A stretch of 64,000 bases of DNA from JBPRGH01 sp051418055 (GCA_051418055.1 JBPRGH010000072.1:1-64000); one strand, 5' to 3'; shown: positions 10,501 to 18,734, numbered from the stretch's first letter. The notes: a model not told the origin generated them from the letters alone. Made by a program: numbers and translations.

Positions 10501-10663
10501 CCTCCCTTAGATACTCTCCGAGCCTATTCATAAACAGGGTCTCTGCAACTACCTGGAAAGTAGTGATGAAAACCCCCATAAAAAAACCCTTAGCTAAAAG
10601 TAAAACCACCTGCTGTTCTTCAGCTGGCTTTACATGAAGGGCTCGGTAAAGAGCTCTTAGCAT
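7520..10663 (-). CDS. ATP/ADP-carrier-like membrane protein fused to HEAT repeats and a cyclic-nucleotide-binding domain
   Basis: 1047 residues. About 12 hydrophobic helices in residues 1-440 resemble the nucleotide (NTP/NDP) exchange transporter branch of the major facilitator superfamily. They are followed by helical HEAT-type repeats at about 450-880 (units such as DDRLYAVELLSHNSNAKNL) and a C-terminal cyclic-nucleotide-binding fold at about 905-1040 (GEFIGELTY). True NTP carriers import nucleotides in intracellular parasites; in free-living Bacteroidota the substrate of such fusions is not known. The cNMP domain suggests transport or signalling gated by a cyclic nucleotide (inferred). It stands alone, with 131 bp to the nSTAND operon and 71 bp from the OmpH-like gene. 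Domain order is well supported; the substrate is unknown. Confidence 0.85.
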   Translation of the reverse strand: MLRALYRALHVKPAEEQQVVLLLAKGFFMGVFITTFQVVAETLFMNRLGEYLREAILASGAVGIFATYIFAKLQERVRFTYLILTTQLIIFFITLACYLAFLYAPEQHQSYVVFSMFVLSGPFLAILLLSFWGVFGRMFDLRQSKRIIGGIDIGQLSAAIIASFSIPLLGRFIPYTQNFLVICCLSILFSAFFVFLIQSKFDLTQAEISKIAKRKMTYGRMFKDSYIRLLSLFLICSMVTFTFVQYSFLEVAEKQYPDENELRNFFAIFHGSILILGLLLQTFVNEKIISEYGMKVSLMIQPIILAVFTFAVIGVGKYFGITDGSEGETLLYFFLFIALSRLFNFSLRDSLENPVYKLYFMPLDNSERFDIQTKVEGVVNESARFVAGLLIIGLSYFTFVELIHYSYALIFLLSGYFLIIGKLYNEYRTKIKVKLQTQQQEFVDLTKQQQLMVQQKLEKSASENQMSRVVFTYKLLEKISPGNIHGVINNLMNSGSTQIREYAQQRMNEIKGLSVSDRYVINISDKNKLSDKNILKDYDLNDLLNSGDISKSRIAKLAHSEKSDDRLYAVELLSHNSNAKNLTYLVELLNDTNMGVRITALKVAKKFPTKEIVTAVINNLNNAIYANEAVNTLVVMGGKVLTQMDTAFYKTGQSIQVMIKLIQAMGRIGGNKAKQQLWNKIDYPDKVIVSQVLAALGHCNFKASISQLTRIKFAIETDVANTVWNLAAMEIVEQEKDNKELKVALEEEVKADIDHIYMLLGMLYDSQSIQLVKENIESGTSEGMTYGLELLDVFLSEDLKQKVLPVLDDTSRTEKVRKLELFYPKPDYEYPLLVKLLLNRDFNQANRYTKACVIHTVGNSNSQFYNIDLVAQLFNPDKMLKELAAWALYNISPEIYHEHTRRLGSADKQHLDEIILATGKYKQFDTIRFLKRLDLFKGTPGLVITQLIDMTDELFITEGEMVSIDSVKNNFFFVVLNGSVNLYESGNIKGNLGKGEFIGELTYTNDYLRSGLVIAVEDTILLRIPKDNFYELLSENITLAQNVVEYV

Positions 10664-10734
10664 AAAAAATCCTCCCCAATTAAGAGAGAAATATAAAAAT
10701 TATATCTTGAAAAGTAAAAAAATTAAAGAAAAAG

Positions 10735-11370
10735 CTATTTCTTTTGAGAAATATTTTTCTCTTCCTGATACTTTTTATTTAATCCTTCCACTACTTTCCA
10801 GGTAATTTCCATATCTCCACTGGCATATAAAATATCACTTCCCTGATTGTATTTAACAACCAGCTCCAAATCGTTTTCTGCACTATAATCCTCAATAAAT
10901 GACGTTACACGATCGTAAAGCTCAATATTGATTTTTGATTCTTCTTTCATTAGCTCCTGTGTAAGGCTCTCCTGATATACTCTTAAATTTTGTTGCTTTT
11001 TCATCAGGTCCTCTTCCAAAGCTTTTGCCTGTCCCATAGTGAGATTTGGTAATGATTGCTGAAAATTACTTACTTCAGTCTGAAGGCCCTGTGCACGATT
11101 CCTATATTCATTTTCCAGCTTCTGCTGCTTTGCCTCAAGTTCCTTTCTTTTTTCCTGAAAAAATTCAAAGTGCTGCAAAACAGTGTCGGCATTAACATAA
11201 GCAATATTCACCGGACTTTCAGTAGCCACAGAATCCTGAATAGCAGCTTCCTGAGAAGCTAATGTCTGACTGGAGAAATGCAGATAGTATAAAATTCCAA
11301 CTGCTATTATTAGAACTACATTTAAAATGATTGAAAGTGATTTCACAATTACGGTTTTTTTATTTAACAA
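10735..11370 (-). CDS. OmpH/Skp-family periplasmic chaperone-like protein
   Basis: 211 residues. A membrane anchor at about 10-32 is followed by the OmpH start AYVNADTVLQHFEFF (about 57-71), a long charged coiled coil with many Lys/Glu/Gln, and the family's closing VVKYNQGSDILYA strand. Skp/OmpH proteins are trimeric periplasmic holdases for outer-membrane proteins. The uncleaved-looking anchor suggests a membrane-tethered version, common in Bacteroidota paralogs. It lies 15 bp downstream of the rhomboid gene and is probably in one operon with it and the acidic protein before that. It is unlikely to be the main skp, which normally sits beside bamA. Confidence 0.85.
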   Translation of the reverse strand: MLNKKTVIVKSLSIILNVVLIIAVGILYYLHFSSQTLASQEAAIQDSVATESPVNIAYVNADTVLQHFEFFQEKRKELEAKQQKLENEYRNRAQGLQTEVSNFQQSLPNLTMGQAKALEEDLMKKQQNLRVYQESLTQELMKEESKINIELYDRVTSFIEDYSAENDLELVVKYNQGSDILYASGDMEITWKVVEGLNKKYQEEKNISQKK

Positions 11371-11385
11371 TCTGCAAATATAATT

Positions 11386-12066
11386 TTAATCTCTATTATT
11401 TTCAGGATCAGAAGAAGATTTATAAAAATATGTAAAAGATATTTTTTCAGATGAAGTAGTATTAATATTTGCCGTGGCCTCTTCAGTTTTTATATTTTTT
11501 TCAGCAACATAAAATTTTAAAAATACAGCCATAAACAAACCTGCTACAGCTCCGGAAATATGAGCCTCAAAAGATATCCCCGGGGAAGGAAAAAAACCTG
11601 TTACTAACGGAGCACCGTAAAGAAAAAGGATTACAAAAGCCATTGCAGTCCCTGATTTACTCTTTTGTAGCAAACTGGCAAAAAATAAAAAAGATATTAA
11701 ACCATACACAACGCCACTTGCACCTAAATGTACGGCATCACGCGCCCCTAGCCAGACCCAAAATCCCGAGAGAATATATACTGTTATAAGAACCGGAATT
11801 GCGTGTCGGTAATAAAAATAAAAAAGCACTGGTATGGCAAATAATAAAGGAAAGGCATTAGAAAGTAAGTGATAAAGATCGCCATGTACTACCGGGGCTG
11901 TAAATATACCCAGCACTCCAATTAACGTTCGGGGCCGAATGCCCAGGTGCTGTAAATTATCATCATAAAAACCTCCCAGTAAAGCAAAAATGACAATTAT
12001 GAAAACAAAAGCGACGCCAACATAAATTCCTGCTCTAAATTTTATTTTATCATTTACCTGGTTCAA
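11386..12066 (-). CDS. Rhomboid-family intramembrane serine protease
   Basis: 226 residues, about six hydrophobic helices. The rhomboid hallmarks are present: HLLSN (His66, Asn70) for the oxyanion region, catalytic Ser117 in LGASGVVYG and catalytic His169 in EAHISGAVAG. Rhomboids cut transmembrane substrates within the lipid bilayer; the bacterial substrate is seldom known. The last 35 residues are a polar, Ser/Thr/Asn-rich cytoplasmic tail. It begins 10 bp after the acidic hypothetical gene and is followed by the anchored OmpH-like gene, whose transmembrane helix makes it a conceivable substrate (speculation). Both catalytic residues are intact, so activity is expected. Confidence 0.9.
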   Translation of the reverse strand: MNQVNDKIKFRAGIYVGVAFVFIIVIFALLGGFYDDNLQHLGIRPRTLIGVLGIFTAPVVHGDLYHLLSNAFPLLFAIPVLFYFYYRHAIPVLITVYILSGFWVWLGARDAVHLGASGVVYGLISFLFFASLLQKSKSGTAMAFVILFLYGAPLVTGFFPSPGISFEAHISGAVAGLFMAVFLKFYVAEKNIKTEEATANINTTSSEKISFTYFYKSSSDPENNRD

Positions 12067-12076
12067 TAGCTTTTAA

Positions 12077-12628
12077 TCAAGTCTCTGTAGTTTGAAACGA
12101 ATAGAGGGTATCATCAAGTTTCAATTTATCTTCATTAAAATCAGAAATAAATTTTTTTATCACTTTAGGTGTAACTTCTTCAATATTCAAACCAGCATTT
12201 AAACCTATCCCAAAATCAATATTAGTATCTATTTCCACATGTTCCTGAACTTTTACTTCACCCTCTTCCTCAAGCTCAGTCATAACTTCTGTAATATAAA
12301 GACCAATTTCCTCCTCCTTATCATCAAGAGCCATTAGGTCACCATTTTCATCCTCCTTATACTTAATGCTTTTAAATGAAGGAAAATGTTGTGCCGCTTT
12401 ATGTTCAGCTATTTCATATAACTCACTTTCATGATGCAACCTTAAGGTATAAATAACAGCATCATAAATAACTTCACGACTTTCATATTTTCCAATAAAA
12501 AAGAAGTTTACAAACTCTTCACTATTATCCGTTGAATCCTCAATAAGATAAGGAGTCCCTGCGGCTTTCATTTTTTGCCGGTACGTTTCAATTACTTGAG
12601 GATCAAATCCTTGGTTTTCGGTAGTCAT
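12077..12628 (-). CDS. Conserved acidic hypothetical protein
   Basis: 183 residues, cytoplasmic (no signal or membrane segment), strongly acidic, with stretches such as DKEEEIGLYITEVMTELEEE in the middle. I do not recognise the family. The N-terminus has an alpha-beta look (VNFFFIGKYESREVIYDAVI) and the C-terminus ends in a helical region rich in Lys/Asp. It is the first gene of a probable operon with the rhomboid (10 bp gap) and OmpH-like genes, and it has an ATG start at 12628. Real because of sensible codon use, an intact frame and the packed spacing. No function can be proposed. Confidence 0.75.
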   Translation of the reverse strand: MTTENQGFDPQVIETYRQKMKAAGTPYLIEDSTDNSEEFVNFFFIGKYESREVIYDAVIYTLRLHHESELYEIAEHKAAQHFPSFKSIKYKEDENGDLMALDDKEEEIGLYITEVMTELEEEGEVKVQEHVEIDTNIDFGIGLNAGLNIEEVTPKVIKKFISDFNEDKLKLDDTLYSFQTTET

Positions 12629-12698
12629 TTAAATTAATTATCTGAAGAATGAATATATGCTAATATGACTAAATGTACAATATTATTTAATTAAGTTT

Positions 12699-13220
12699 TT
12701 ATGAATTCTCAGGTGAATACCAGGAGGCATACATCGGATAATTCCTTGCCGTTCTTTGTATCACCTCCTTCATCTCATCACCGGTTTCCTTTACCTGTCG
12801 TGCAGGTACACCTGCCCAAACGGTACCCGGAGGCACTATTGTGCCAGGAAGGATAATGGCTCCCGCAGCAATAACCGAACCTTTGCCAATTTTTGCATTA
12901 TCCATTACTATTGCGCCCATGCCAATCAGCACCTCATCTTCAATAACACATCCATGCACAATTGCATTATGTGCTATAGAGACTTTATTCCCTATTTCTG
13001 TAAAAGCTTTTTCATATGTACAGTGGATAATAGCACCATCCTGTATATTCGTATCATTACCGATCTTTATATAATGTACATCTCCTCTTACTATAGCATT
13101 AAACCATACGGTACAGTTATTTCCCATTATAACCTCCCCTACCACCGTTGCATTATCAGCCAGGAAACAGTTACTACCGAAAACAGGTTTTTTTCCTCTT
13201 ACTTCTTTTATTAGAGCCAT
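12699..13220 (-). CDS. Gamma-carbonic anhydrase family protein (left-handed beta-helix hexapeptide repeat)
   Basis: 173 residues, the normal length for the YrdA/PaaY/CaiE group. Hexapeptide repeats of the I-G-x-x pattern run through residues 15-140 and form a trimeric left-handed beta helix. The metal-binding histidines are at 66 (GAIIHCTYE), 84 (SIAHNAIVHG) and 89. The arrangement RGDVHYIKIG and the closing PGTVWAGVPARQVK are typical. Such proteins bind Zn or Fe and some have weak carbonic anhydrase or thioesterase activity; the physiological substrate here is unknown. Transcribed away from the YceI gene, 62 bp apart. Confidence 0.9.
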   Translation of the reverse strand: MALIKEVRGKKPVFGSNCFLADNATVVGEVIMGNNCTVWFNAIVRGDVHYIKIGNDTNIQDGAIIHCTYEKAFTEIGNKVSIAHNAIVHGCVIEDEVLIGMGAIVMDNAKIGKGSVIAAGAIILPGTIVPPGTVWAGVPARQVKETGDEMKEVIQRTARNYPMYASWYSPENS

Positions 13221-13282
13221 ATTACGATTTATCTGTAAATATTATTTGAAAGTATTAAATTAGCAGTAGAATCTAAACATCT

Positions 13283-14038
13283 ATGAATAAATTTATCCCT
13301 ATCCTGTTTCTTTTATCCATCATTCTGGTTGGCTGTGAACAACCTAAAGAGAAAGCTGCTGAAGTTACAGAAGCTCAGGAGGTAAAAGAGATAAAACCTC
13401 AACAAAAAGTTAATATTAAAAGATATGCTGTTCGACCTGCTGAAAGCGAGGTAAACTGGATAGGAAGCAAACCTACTGGAAAACATTATGGTACTTTAGG
13501 GATAGAAAATGGGTCTATACATGTCCAGGAGGATTCTATTATTAGTGGAAAGGTAATTATTGACATGGATGATATTGATGTCGTGGATCTTAGAAGTGAT
13601 GAAGATAGCTACATGAAACTGGTGGAACATCTTAAATCCGAAGATTTCTTTGATGTAGAGAAACATCCATATTCTGTATTCGAGTTCACCTCCCTGTCAC
13701 CTCTTGACCCTGCCGACATAAAAGAACAGGAGTATAACTACACAGAACAAAATAAACCTACGACAGAATTACTTGGTGAAAGAAAAACACCTACTCATAT
13801 TATTACAGGAAACCTGACATTAAGAGGTAAAACTTTGAGCATTAAATTCCCCGGTTATTTAGAGATAACGGATGAAAAAATAATTTGCTCAGCTAAGTTC
13901 TCAATTGACAGAACGCAATGGGGAGTAAAATATCGTGAAGAGGCTGAGTTTAAAAACAAGGCCCAGGATAAGCTTATTTACAATGACGTAATCATTGATA
14001 TAGGAATTTTAGCTAAGCCTATACAGGAGAATTTTTAA
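13283..14038 (+). CDS. YceI-family lipoprotein
   Basis: 251 residues. The lipoprotein signal ends at Cys18 (IILVGC). A Glu/Lys-rich linker to about residue 45 precedes a YceI lipocalin-like barrel (SEVNWIGSKPTGKHYGTLGI through KFSIDRTQWGVKY). The family binds isoprenoid-type lipids such as polyisoprenoids in a closed barrel. This copy has an extra loop of about 30 residues (about 140-170) between strands, compared with the short E. coli protein. Single gene or first of a plus-strand run; pabB begins 13 bp later. The barrel assignment is firm; the ligand is unknown. Confidence 0.88.
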   Translation: MNKFIPILFLLSIILVGCEQPKEKAAEVTEAQEVKEIKPQQKVNIKRYAVRPAESEVNWIGSKPTGKHYGTLGIENGSIHVQEDSIISGKVIIDMDDIDVVDLRSDEDSYMKLVEHLKSEDFFDVEKHPYSVFEFTSLSPLDPADIKEQEYNYTEQNKPTTELLGERKTPTHIITGNLTLRGKTLSIKFPGYLEITDEKIICSAKFSIDRTQWGVKYREEAEFKNKAQDKLIYNDVIIDIGILAKPIQENF

Positions 14039-14051
14039 CCTACCTATAAGT

Positions 14052-15320
14052 TTGAGAAAATCCCAGACGTTTGAGATCGTTAACGATTTTAGAAAAAAAG
14101 CAGTTTATTGGGCATCCCAAAAAGATATTTTTGCATATACAAATCCCTGCAGGCAAAATTTTCCTTTTGGTGGCTTTAATGAAATATTGGCTGCTGATGC
14201 TATTGAAGTTATTGAATTTAATGATCAGGAAAAATTTGATCAGCTTAAAAATAAAATACAGGATAACCCTGACTGGTACTTTGGTTACTTTGGCTATGAT
14301 CTGAAAAATGAACTTGAAGACCTTTCAAGCAATCATCCTTCACGAACCGGAGATCAGGATATTTTCTTTTTCAGGCCAAAATATATTCTCTTTTTTAAAG
14401 AGGGTATTGTAGAGATTTTCTCTTCGATGCAATCTCCGGAAGAATTATTTAAGGAGATCAACCAACAACAAATCCCATCAAAACAGCTTCCGTCCATCGC
14501 TTTTAATCCGGTAATATCCAAAGAGCAATATATCCAAAAAGTTAAAGATGTTAAAGATCATATTCTTGAAGGAGATATTTATGAGCTTAACTTATGCATG
14601 GAATTTTATGCCAAAGATTCAGAAATTGATCCTTTTACAGCATATTTACAATTAATTGAAAGCTCTCCCACTCCTTTTTCAGGCTATTTTAGAAATAAAG
14701 AACATTATCTGATATGTGCCTCGCCGGAAAGATTTTTACGTAAATCCGGCAATGAGCTTATTTCACAGCCTATAAAAGGTACAATCCGAAGAAGCCCGGA
14801 TCCGGAAGTAGATGAGCAGCTTAAAGAACAACTCAGGCAGGATGAAAAAGAGCGTGCAGAAAATATGATGATCGTAGACCTTGTAAGGAACGATCTTGCA
14901 CGATCATCTGAATTTGGTTCAGTAAAGGTGGAAGAAATCTTTGGGATTTACCCTTTCCGTCAGTGGTATCAGATGATCTCTACTATTAGTTCAAAAATTA
15001 ATCCCGGAATTCATTTTGTAGATGCTATTAAAAATGCTTTTCCAATGGGCAGTATGACCGGCGCTCCAAAGATTAAAGTTATGCAGCTGATAGAGAAATA
15101 TGAGGTATCAAAGAGAGGGGTTTATAGTGGAGCTTTTGGCTATATCACTCCTGATGGTGACTTTGATTTTAATGTTGTGATCCGAAGCCTGCTTTACAAT
15201 GAGGCAACAAAAATTTTAAGCTTTGAAGTTGGAAGTGCCATTACTTTTGATGCCATTCCGGAAAAAGAACATGATGAATGCCTTTTGAAGGCAGAAGCTA
15301 TTTTCAGCATCTTCCGCTAA
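14052..15320 (+). CDS. pabB: Aminodeoxychorismate synthase component I
   Basis: 422 residues from a TTG at 14052 (no in-frame ATG gives a complete N-terminus). Chorismate-binding enzyme: the C-terminal two thirds carry PIKGTIRR, DEKERAENMMIVDLVRNDL, FPMGSMTGAPK and AFGYITPDGDFDFNVVIR. The Lys of PIKGT is the catalytic residue that distinguishes PabB from anthranilate synthase (which has Ala there), so the product should be 4-amino-4-deoxychorismate for folate synthesis, using ammonia supplied by a PabA subunit. No pabA or pabC is adjacent. The N-terminus is short compared with full TrpE. Confident at family level, fairly confident for PabB. Confidence 0.9.
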   Translation: MRKSQTFEIVNDFRKKAVYWASQKDIFAYTNPCRQNFPFGGFNEILAADAIEVIEFNDQEKFDQLKNKIQDNPDWYFGYFGYDLKNELEDLSSNHPSRTGDQDIFFFRPKYILFFKEGIVEIFSSMQSPEELFKEINQQQIPSKQLPSIAFNPVISKEQYIQKVKDVKDHILEGDIYELNLCMEFYAKDSEIDPFTAYLQLIESSPTPFSGYFRNKEHYLICASPERFLRKSGNELISQPIKGTIRRSPDPEVDEQLKEQLRQDEKERAENMMIVDLVRNDLARSSEFGSVKVEEIFGIYPFRQWYQMISTISSKINPGIHFVDAIKNAFPMGSMTGAPKIKVMQLIEKYEVSKRGVYSGAFGYITPDGDFDFNVVIRSLLYNEATKILSFEVGSAITFDAIPEKEHDECLLKAEAIFSIFR

Positions 15321-15361
15321 AGAACTTATCCATTAAATTTTCAGTTATTTCAATCTGACAC

Positions 15362-15395
15362 TTTGTCATAAAATCATGTTATATTATTAACTTTG
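15362..15395 (+). promoter_or_regulatory. Predicted promoter of miaB
   Basis: TTTG at 15362-15365 and TAACTTTG at 15388-15395 match the Bacteroidota -33 and -7 elements. The spacing of 22 is slightly long, and the -7 box lies 20 bases before the miaB ATG. Pattern match only. Confidence 0.45.
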
Positions 15396-15415
15396 CAGCT
15401 CATAAAAGAACCAAC

Positions 15416-16867
15416 ATGCAAAATTTGATTGAAGATATAGATCTGGTAGACGGACAGCGAGAAGCATGTGAAATGAAAATTTCTGCTGATGAATTTCGTG
15501 GGAATAGCCGAAAACTCTATATAGAAAGCTATGGCTGCCAGATGAATTTTTCAGATAGTGAGATTGTCACCTCTATATTAAAAAAAGAAGGTTTTGATAC
15601 TACTTCAGATTTCAGCAATGCTGACCTGATCTTATTAAATACCTGTTCGATACGCGAGAAAGCCGAACAGACTGTACGGAAACGGTTATCTCAATTTAAT
15701 ACTGAAAAGAAAAACCGGCCGGAGCTTATTATTGGTGTGTTGGGTTGCATGGCCGAACGCCTCAAAAGTAAGTTACTTGAGGAGGAAAAAATTGTAGACC
15801 TGGTGGTTGGACCAGACGCATATCGTGACCTGCCACTTCTTGTAAAAAAGGCAGATGATGGAGAAAAGGGAGTAAATACTTTTCTATCAAGGGAAGAAAC
15901 TTATGCGGATATAAGTCCTGTAAGATTAAATTCCAACGGTGTCACAGCATTTATTTCCATAATGAGAGGCTGTGATAACATGTGCTCTTTTTGTGTCGTT
16001 CCGTTCACTCGTGGGCGTGAGCGAAGCCGGGACCCTCATTCTATTGTTGCTGAGGCTCAGGATCTCTTCAACAGGGGATATCGTGAGGTTACACTTTTAG
16101 GCCAGAATGTAGACAGCTACAAATGGTCAGCAGAAGAAAATAATAAAGCCAGACTTGAAAAACAGGAAATAGGTGAGATAGTAAATTTTGCAAATCTTTT
16201 AGAAATGGTGGCTAAGGTCCACCCTGATCTGCGGGTCAGGTTTTCTACCTCACACCCTAAGGATATTACAGATGACGTCCTGCATACCATGAAGAAGTAT
16301 GAAAATATCTGCAAGTATATCCATCTGCCTGCACAAAGTGGCAATTCCCGCATTCTTGAACTCATGAACCGTACCTATTCACGTGAGTGGTATATGAAAA
16401 AAATTGATGCCATTCGTTCTATTCTTGGTGAGGAATGCGGCATATCTTCTGATATGATGACTGGCTTTTGTACGGAAACCGAAGAAGAACATAAAGAAAC
16501 ACTTAGTCTAATGGATTATGTAAAGTATGACTTTGCCTACATGTTCTTCTATTCCGAACGTCCGGGAACAATGGCTGCTAAAAAATTAAAAGATGATATA
16601 CCCCTAAATATTAAAAAGCAAAGGCTGAATGAAATAATACAGCTCCAGCGAACACATTCACTTGAACGTAATATGAAGGATGTAGGAAAAGTATTTAAAG
16701 TATTAATAGAAGGGGAATCAAAAAAATCATCTGAGCATCTTCAGGGACGGAATACGGCAAATAAAGTAATCGTATTTCCACGGAATAATTTTCAAAAGGG
16801 ACAGTACATAAATGTAAAAGTAACAGAATGTACCCCTGCAACATTAATTGGAGAGGTTGTTGAATAA
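15416..16867 (+). CDS. miaB: tRNA (N6-isopentenyl-adenosine-37-C2) methylthiotransferase MiaB
   Basis: 483 residues, near the usual MiaB length, with an N-terminal extension of about 30 residues before YIESYGCQMN. It has the MTTase N-terminal domain with its three cluster cysteines, a radical-SAM domain with Cys186, Cys190 and Cys193 (RGCDNMCSFC), and a C-terminal TRAM domain. It adds a methylthio group to i6A37 of tRNAs reading UNN codons. Its last codons overlap the start of the sigma-54 activator gene, a gene order I recall from other Cytophagales. All key residues are present. Confidence 0.97.
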   Translation: MQNLIEDIDLVDGQREACEMKISADEFRGNSRKLYIESYGCQMNFSDSEIVTSILKKEGFDTTSDFSNADLILLNTCSIREKAEQTVRKRLSQFNTEKKNRPELIIGVLGCMAERLKSKLLEEEKIVDLVVGPDAYRDLPLLVKKADDGEKGVNTFLSREETYADISPVRLNSNGVTAFISIMRGCDNMCSFCVVPFTRGRERSRDPHSIVAEAQDLFNRGYREVTLLGQNVDSYKWSAEENNKARLEKQEIGEIVNFANLLEMVAKVHPDLRVRFSTSHPKDITDDVLHTMKKYENICKYIHLPAQSGNSRILELMNRTYSREWYMKKIDAIRSILGEECGISSDMMTGFCTETEEEHKETLSLMDYVKYDFAYMFFYSERPGTMAAKKLKDDIPLNIKKQRLNEIIQLQRTHSLERNMKDVGKVFKVLIEGESKKSSEHLQGRNTANKVIVFPRNNFQKGQYINVKVTECTPATLIGEVVE

Positions 16868-18179
16868 TAAATTTTTTAAACCTTTGATAGAAGACAAAGA
16901 AGTTCAGAGTATAAAGCTAAGGTTTGGCATAGTTGGTAATTCACCATTACTGAACCATGCCATACGTGTGGCAATGCAGGTTGCACCTACTGATATGACT
17001 GTTTTGATCACAGGTGAAAGCGGCACGGGTAAAGAATCCTTCAGCAAGATCATTCACTCACTGAGCCCCCGTAAGCACGGGCAGTTTATTGCTATCAACT
17101 GTGGCTCAATACCTGAAGGAACAATAGACTCAGAACTTTTCGGTCATGAAAAAGGCTCTTTTACCGGAGCACACGAAGCCCGCAAGGGATACTTTGAGGT
17201 TACTGATGGCGGTACTATTTTTCTCGATGAAATAGGTGAAATGCCACTTGGAACACAGGCCCGCCTCTTACGCGTGCTGGAGAATGGCGAGTTTTTAAAA
17301 GTAGGTTCTTCAAAAGTTCAAAAAACAGATGTACGTGTATTAGCAGCCACAAACGTTAATCTTTTGGACGCTGTGCACAAGGGAAAGTTTCGGGAAGATC
17401 TTTATTATCGGTTAAGCACCGTCCCAATCTTTGTTCCCCCTCTGCGTGACCGTGGTGATGATGTGGTGATCCTGTTTAAAAAATTTGCAACTGATTTTGC
17501 AGAAAGGTATAAAGTTAAGCCTGTAAAACTTACAGATGATGCAGAAGCTGTTTTACAAAAATATCGTTTTCCAGGTAATATAAGGCAACTAAAAAATCTT
17601 GTGGAGCAGATATCGGTTTTAACAACCGAAGAAAAAACTATTGATGCTGAACAGCTGCTGCAATATATTCCTGCTGATCGTAAATCACTGCCTGCTCTTT
17701 ATCACCCTGAGGGAGGCAAGGGCGGACTTTCGGAACGAGATTTGCTATACAAAATTTTGTTTGATCTTCGTAAAGATATGACTGAGCTGAAAAAGGTGGT
17801 TTATGAATTTTCTTCTTCAGGAAAAGCAAATCCACAAATTATTCGTGAGCATCAGGATCTTTTTGAAGATCTAGATAAGGATCTGGATGACCTGAAACGA
17901 ACTGAACCGTCTCTTGAATCTCAGCAACCGTACCTTTTAAATATTGAAGGTAAAAAACCCACAGAAAAAGGGTTTTCAGATAATACTGAAATAGAAGATA
18001 TTGTTCATGAGGCTCAGGAAGAAGAGGAATCATTATCACTTGAGGACAAAGAAAAAGAGATGATAATTAAGGCATTAAGGAAGAACAATAACAAAAGGAA
18101 ATATGCGGCTCAGGATCTTGGGATCTCAGAGCGGACGTTATACAGGAAGATAAAACAGTATGATCTTGAAGAATTATAA
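16848..18179 (+). CDS. Sigma-54-dependent transcriptional activator (AAA+ and Fis-type HTH, no receiver domain)
   Basis: 443 residues if TTG 16848 starts it; TTG 16857 or 16860 are as likely, since all overlap the miaB end. Residues about 25-265 are the AAA+ sigma-54 interaction domain: Walker A GESGTGKES near residue 56, the sigma-54 contact loop GSFTGA near 103, Walker B GTIFLDEIGEM and the Arg-rich sensor regions. A 110-residue acidic, charged linker follows, then a Fis-type HTH at the C-terminus (KYAAQDLGISERTLYRKIKQY). There is no receiver or PAS module, so control must come from expression, oligomerisation or an unseen partner. The next gene, lptE, overlaps it by 20 bases. Confidence 0.93.
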   Translation: MERLLNNKFFKPLIEDKEVQSIKLRFGIVGNSPLLNHAIRVAMQVAPTDMTVLITGESGTGKESFSKIIHSLSPRKHGQFIAINCGSIPEGTIDSELFGHEKGSFTGAHEARKGYFEVTDGGTIFLDEIGEMPLGTQARLLRVLENGEFLKVGSSKVQKTDVRVLAATNVNLLDAVHKGKFREDLYYRLSTVPIFVPPLRDRGDDVVILFKKFATDFAERYKVKPVKLTDDAEAVLQKYRFPGNIRQLKNLVEQISVLTTEEKTIDAEQLLQYIPADRKSLPALYHPEGGKGGLSERDLLYKILFDLRKDMTELKKVVYEFSSSGKANPQIIREHQDLFEDLDKDLDDLKRTEPSLESQQPYLLNIEGKKPTEKGFSDNTEIEDIVHEAQEEEESLSLEDKEKEMIIKALRKNNNKRKYAAQDLGISERTLYRKIKQYDLEEL

Positions 18180-18696
18180 ATATTTAGCCAGCATAGTTAT
18201 ATTTTTGATGCTGGGCCATGTGACAGGATGTGGGGTTTACTCTTTTTCAGGTGTTTCTGTAAATGCTTCCACTATTACAGTTAATACATTTTTTAATGAT
18301 GCATTAGGTGGGCCTCCCGATCTTTCGCAAAGATTTACCAATTCTTTACAGGACTACTACCAGAGGAATACGGGCCTTACTTTATTACCTGACAATGGTG
18401 ATCTTATTGTAGAAGGTGTAATTACTGAATACAGGTTAGAACCTTTGGGAGCTACACAGCAATCGGTGGGGAACCGTCAGGTAGATACTTCTGCGGATAC
18501 AAAACTTACTATTTCAATAAAAGTCAGTTATGTAAACATAAATGATGAAACCTTTAATTTCGAAGGTAAAACCTTCACGCAATTTGAACCATTTAACAAT
18601 GAGCAGAATTTTACAGCTATCGAAGATCAGCTTCTGGATGTAATTTTTGAAAAGCTTATAATTGATATATTTAATGAAACTGTTGCCAATTGGTAG
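18160..18696 (+). CDS. lptE: LptE-like LPS-assembly outer-membrane lipoprotein
   Basis: 178 residues. Lipoprotein signal with Cys24 (LGHVTGC) followed directly by GVYSFSG, the start typical of Bacteroidota LptE. The remaining mixed alpha/beta sequence (FFNDALGGPPDLSQRFTNSL, VEGVITEYRL) fits the LptE/RlpB fold that plugs the LptD barrel and helps deliver LPS to the cell surface. It overlaps the sigma-54 activator by 20 bases, so the two are translated together. No LptD is nearby. The family call rests on general pattern and context. Confidence 0.82.
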   Translation: MILKNYKYLASIVIFLMLGHVTGCGVYSFSGVSVNASTITVNTFFNDALGGPPDLSQRFTNSLQDYYQRNTGLTLLPDNGDLIVEGVITEYRLEPLGATQQSVGNRQVDTSADTKLTISIKVSYVNINDETFNFEGKTFTQFEPFNNEQNFTAIEDQLLDVIFEKLIIDIFNETVANW

Positions 18697-18734
18697 AATT
18701 TATATAATTTTACCTTCCCCCAAAAAAAAGGATT

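Noticed and set aside
12756..13214. 152-residue plus-strand reading frame
   Set aside because: Lies entirely antisense to the gamma-carbonic-anhydrase gene, has unusual composition (many Cys/His/Tyr) and no family motif.
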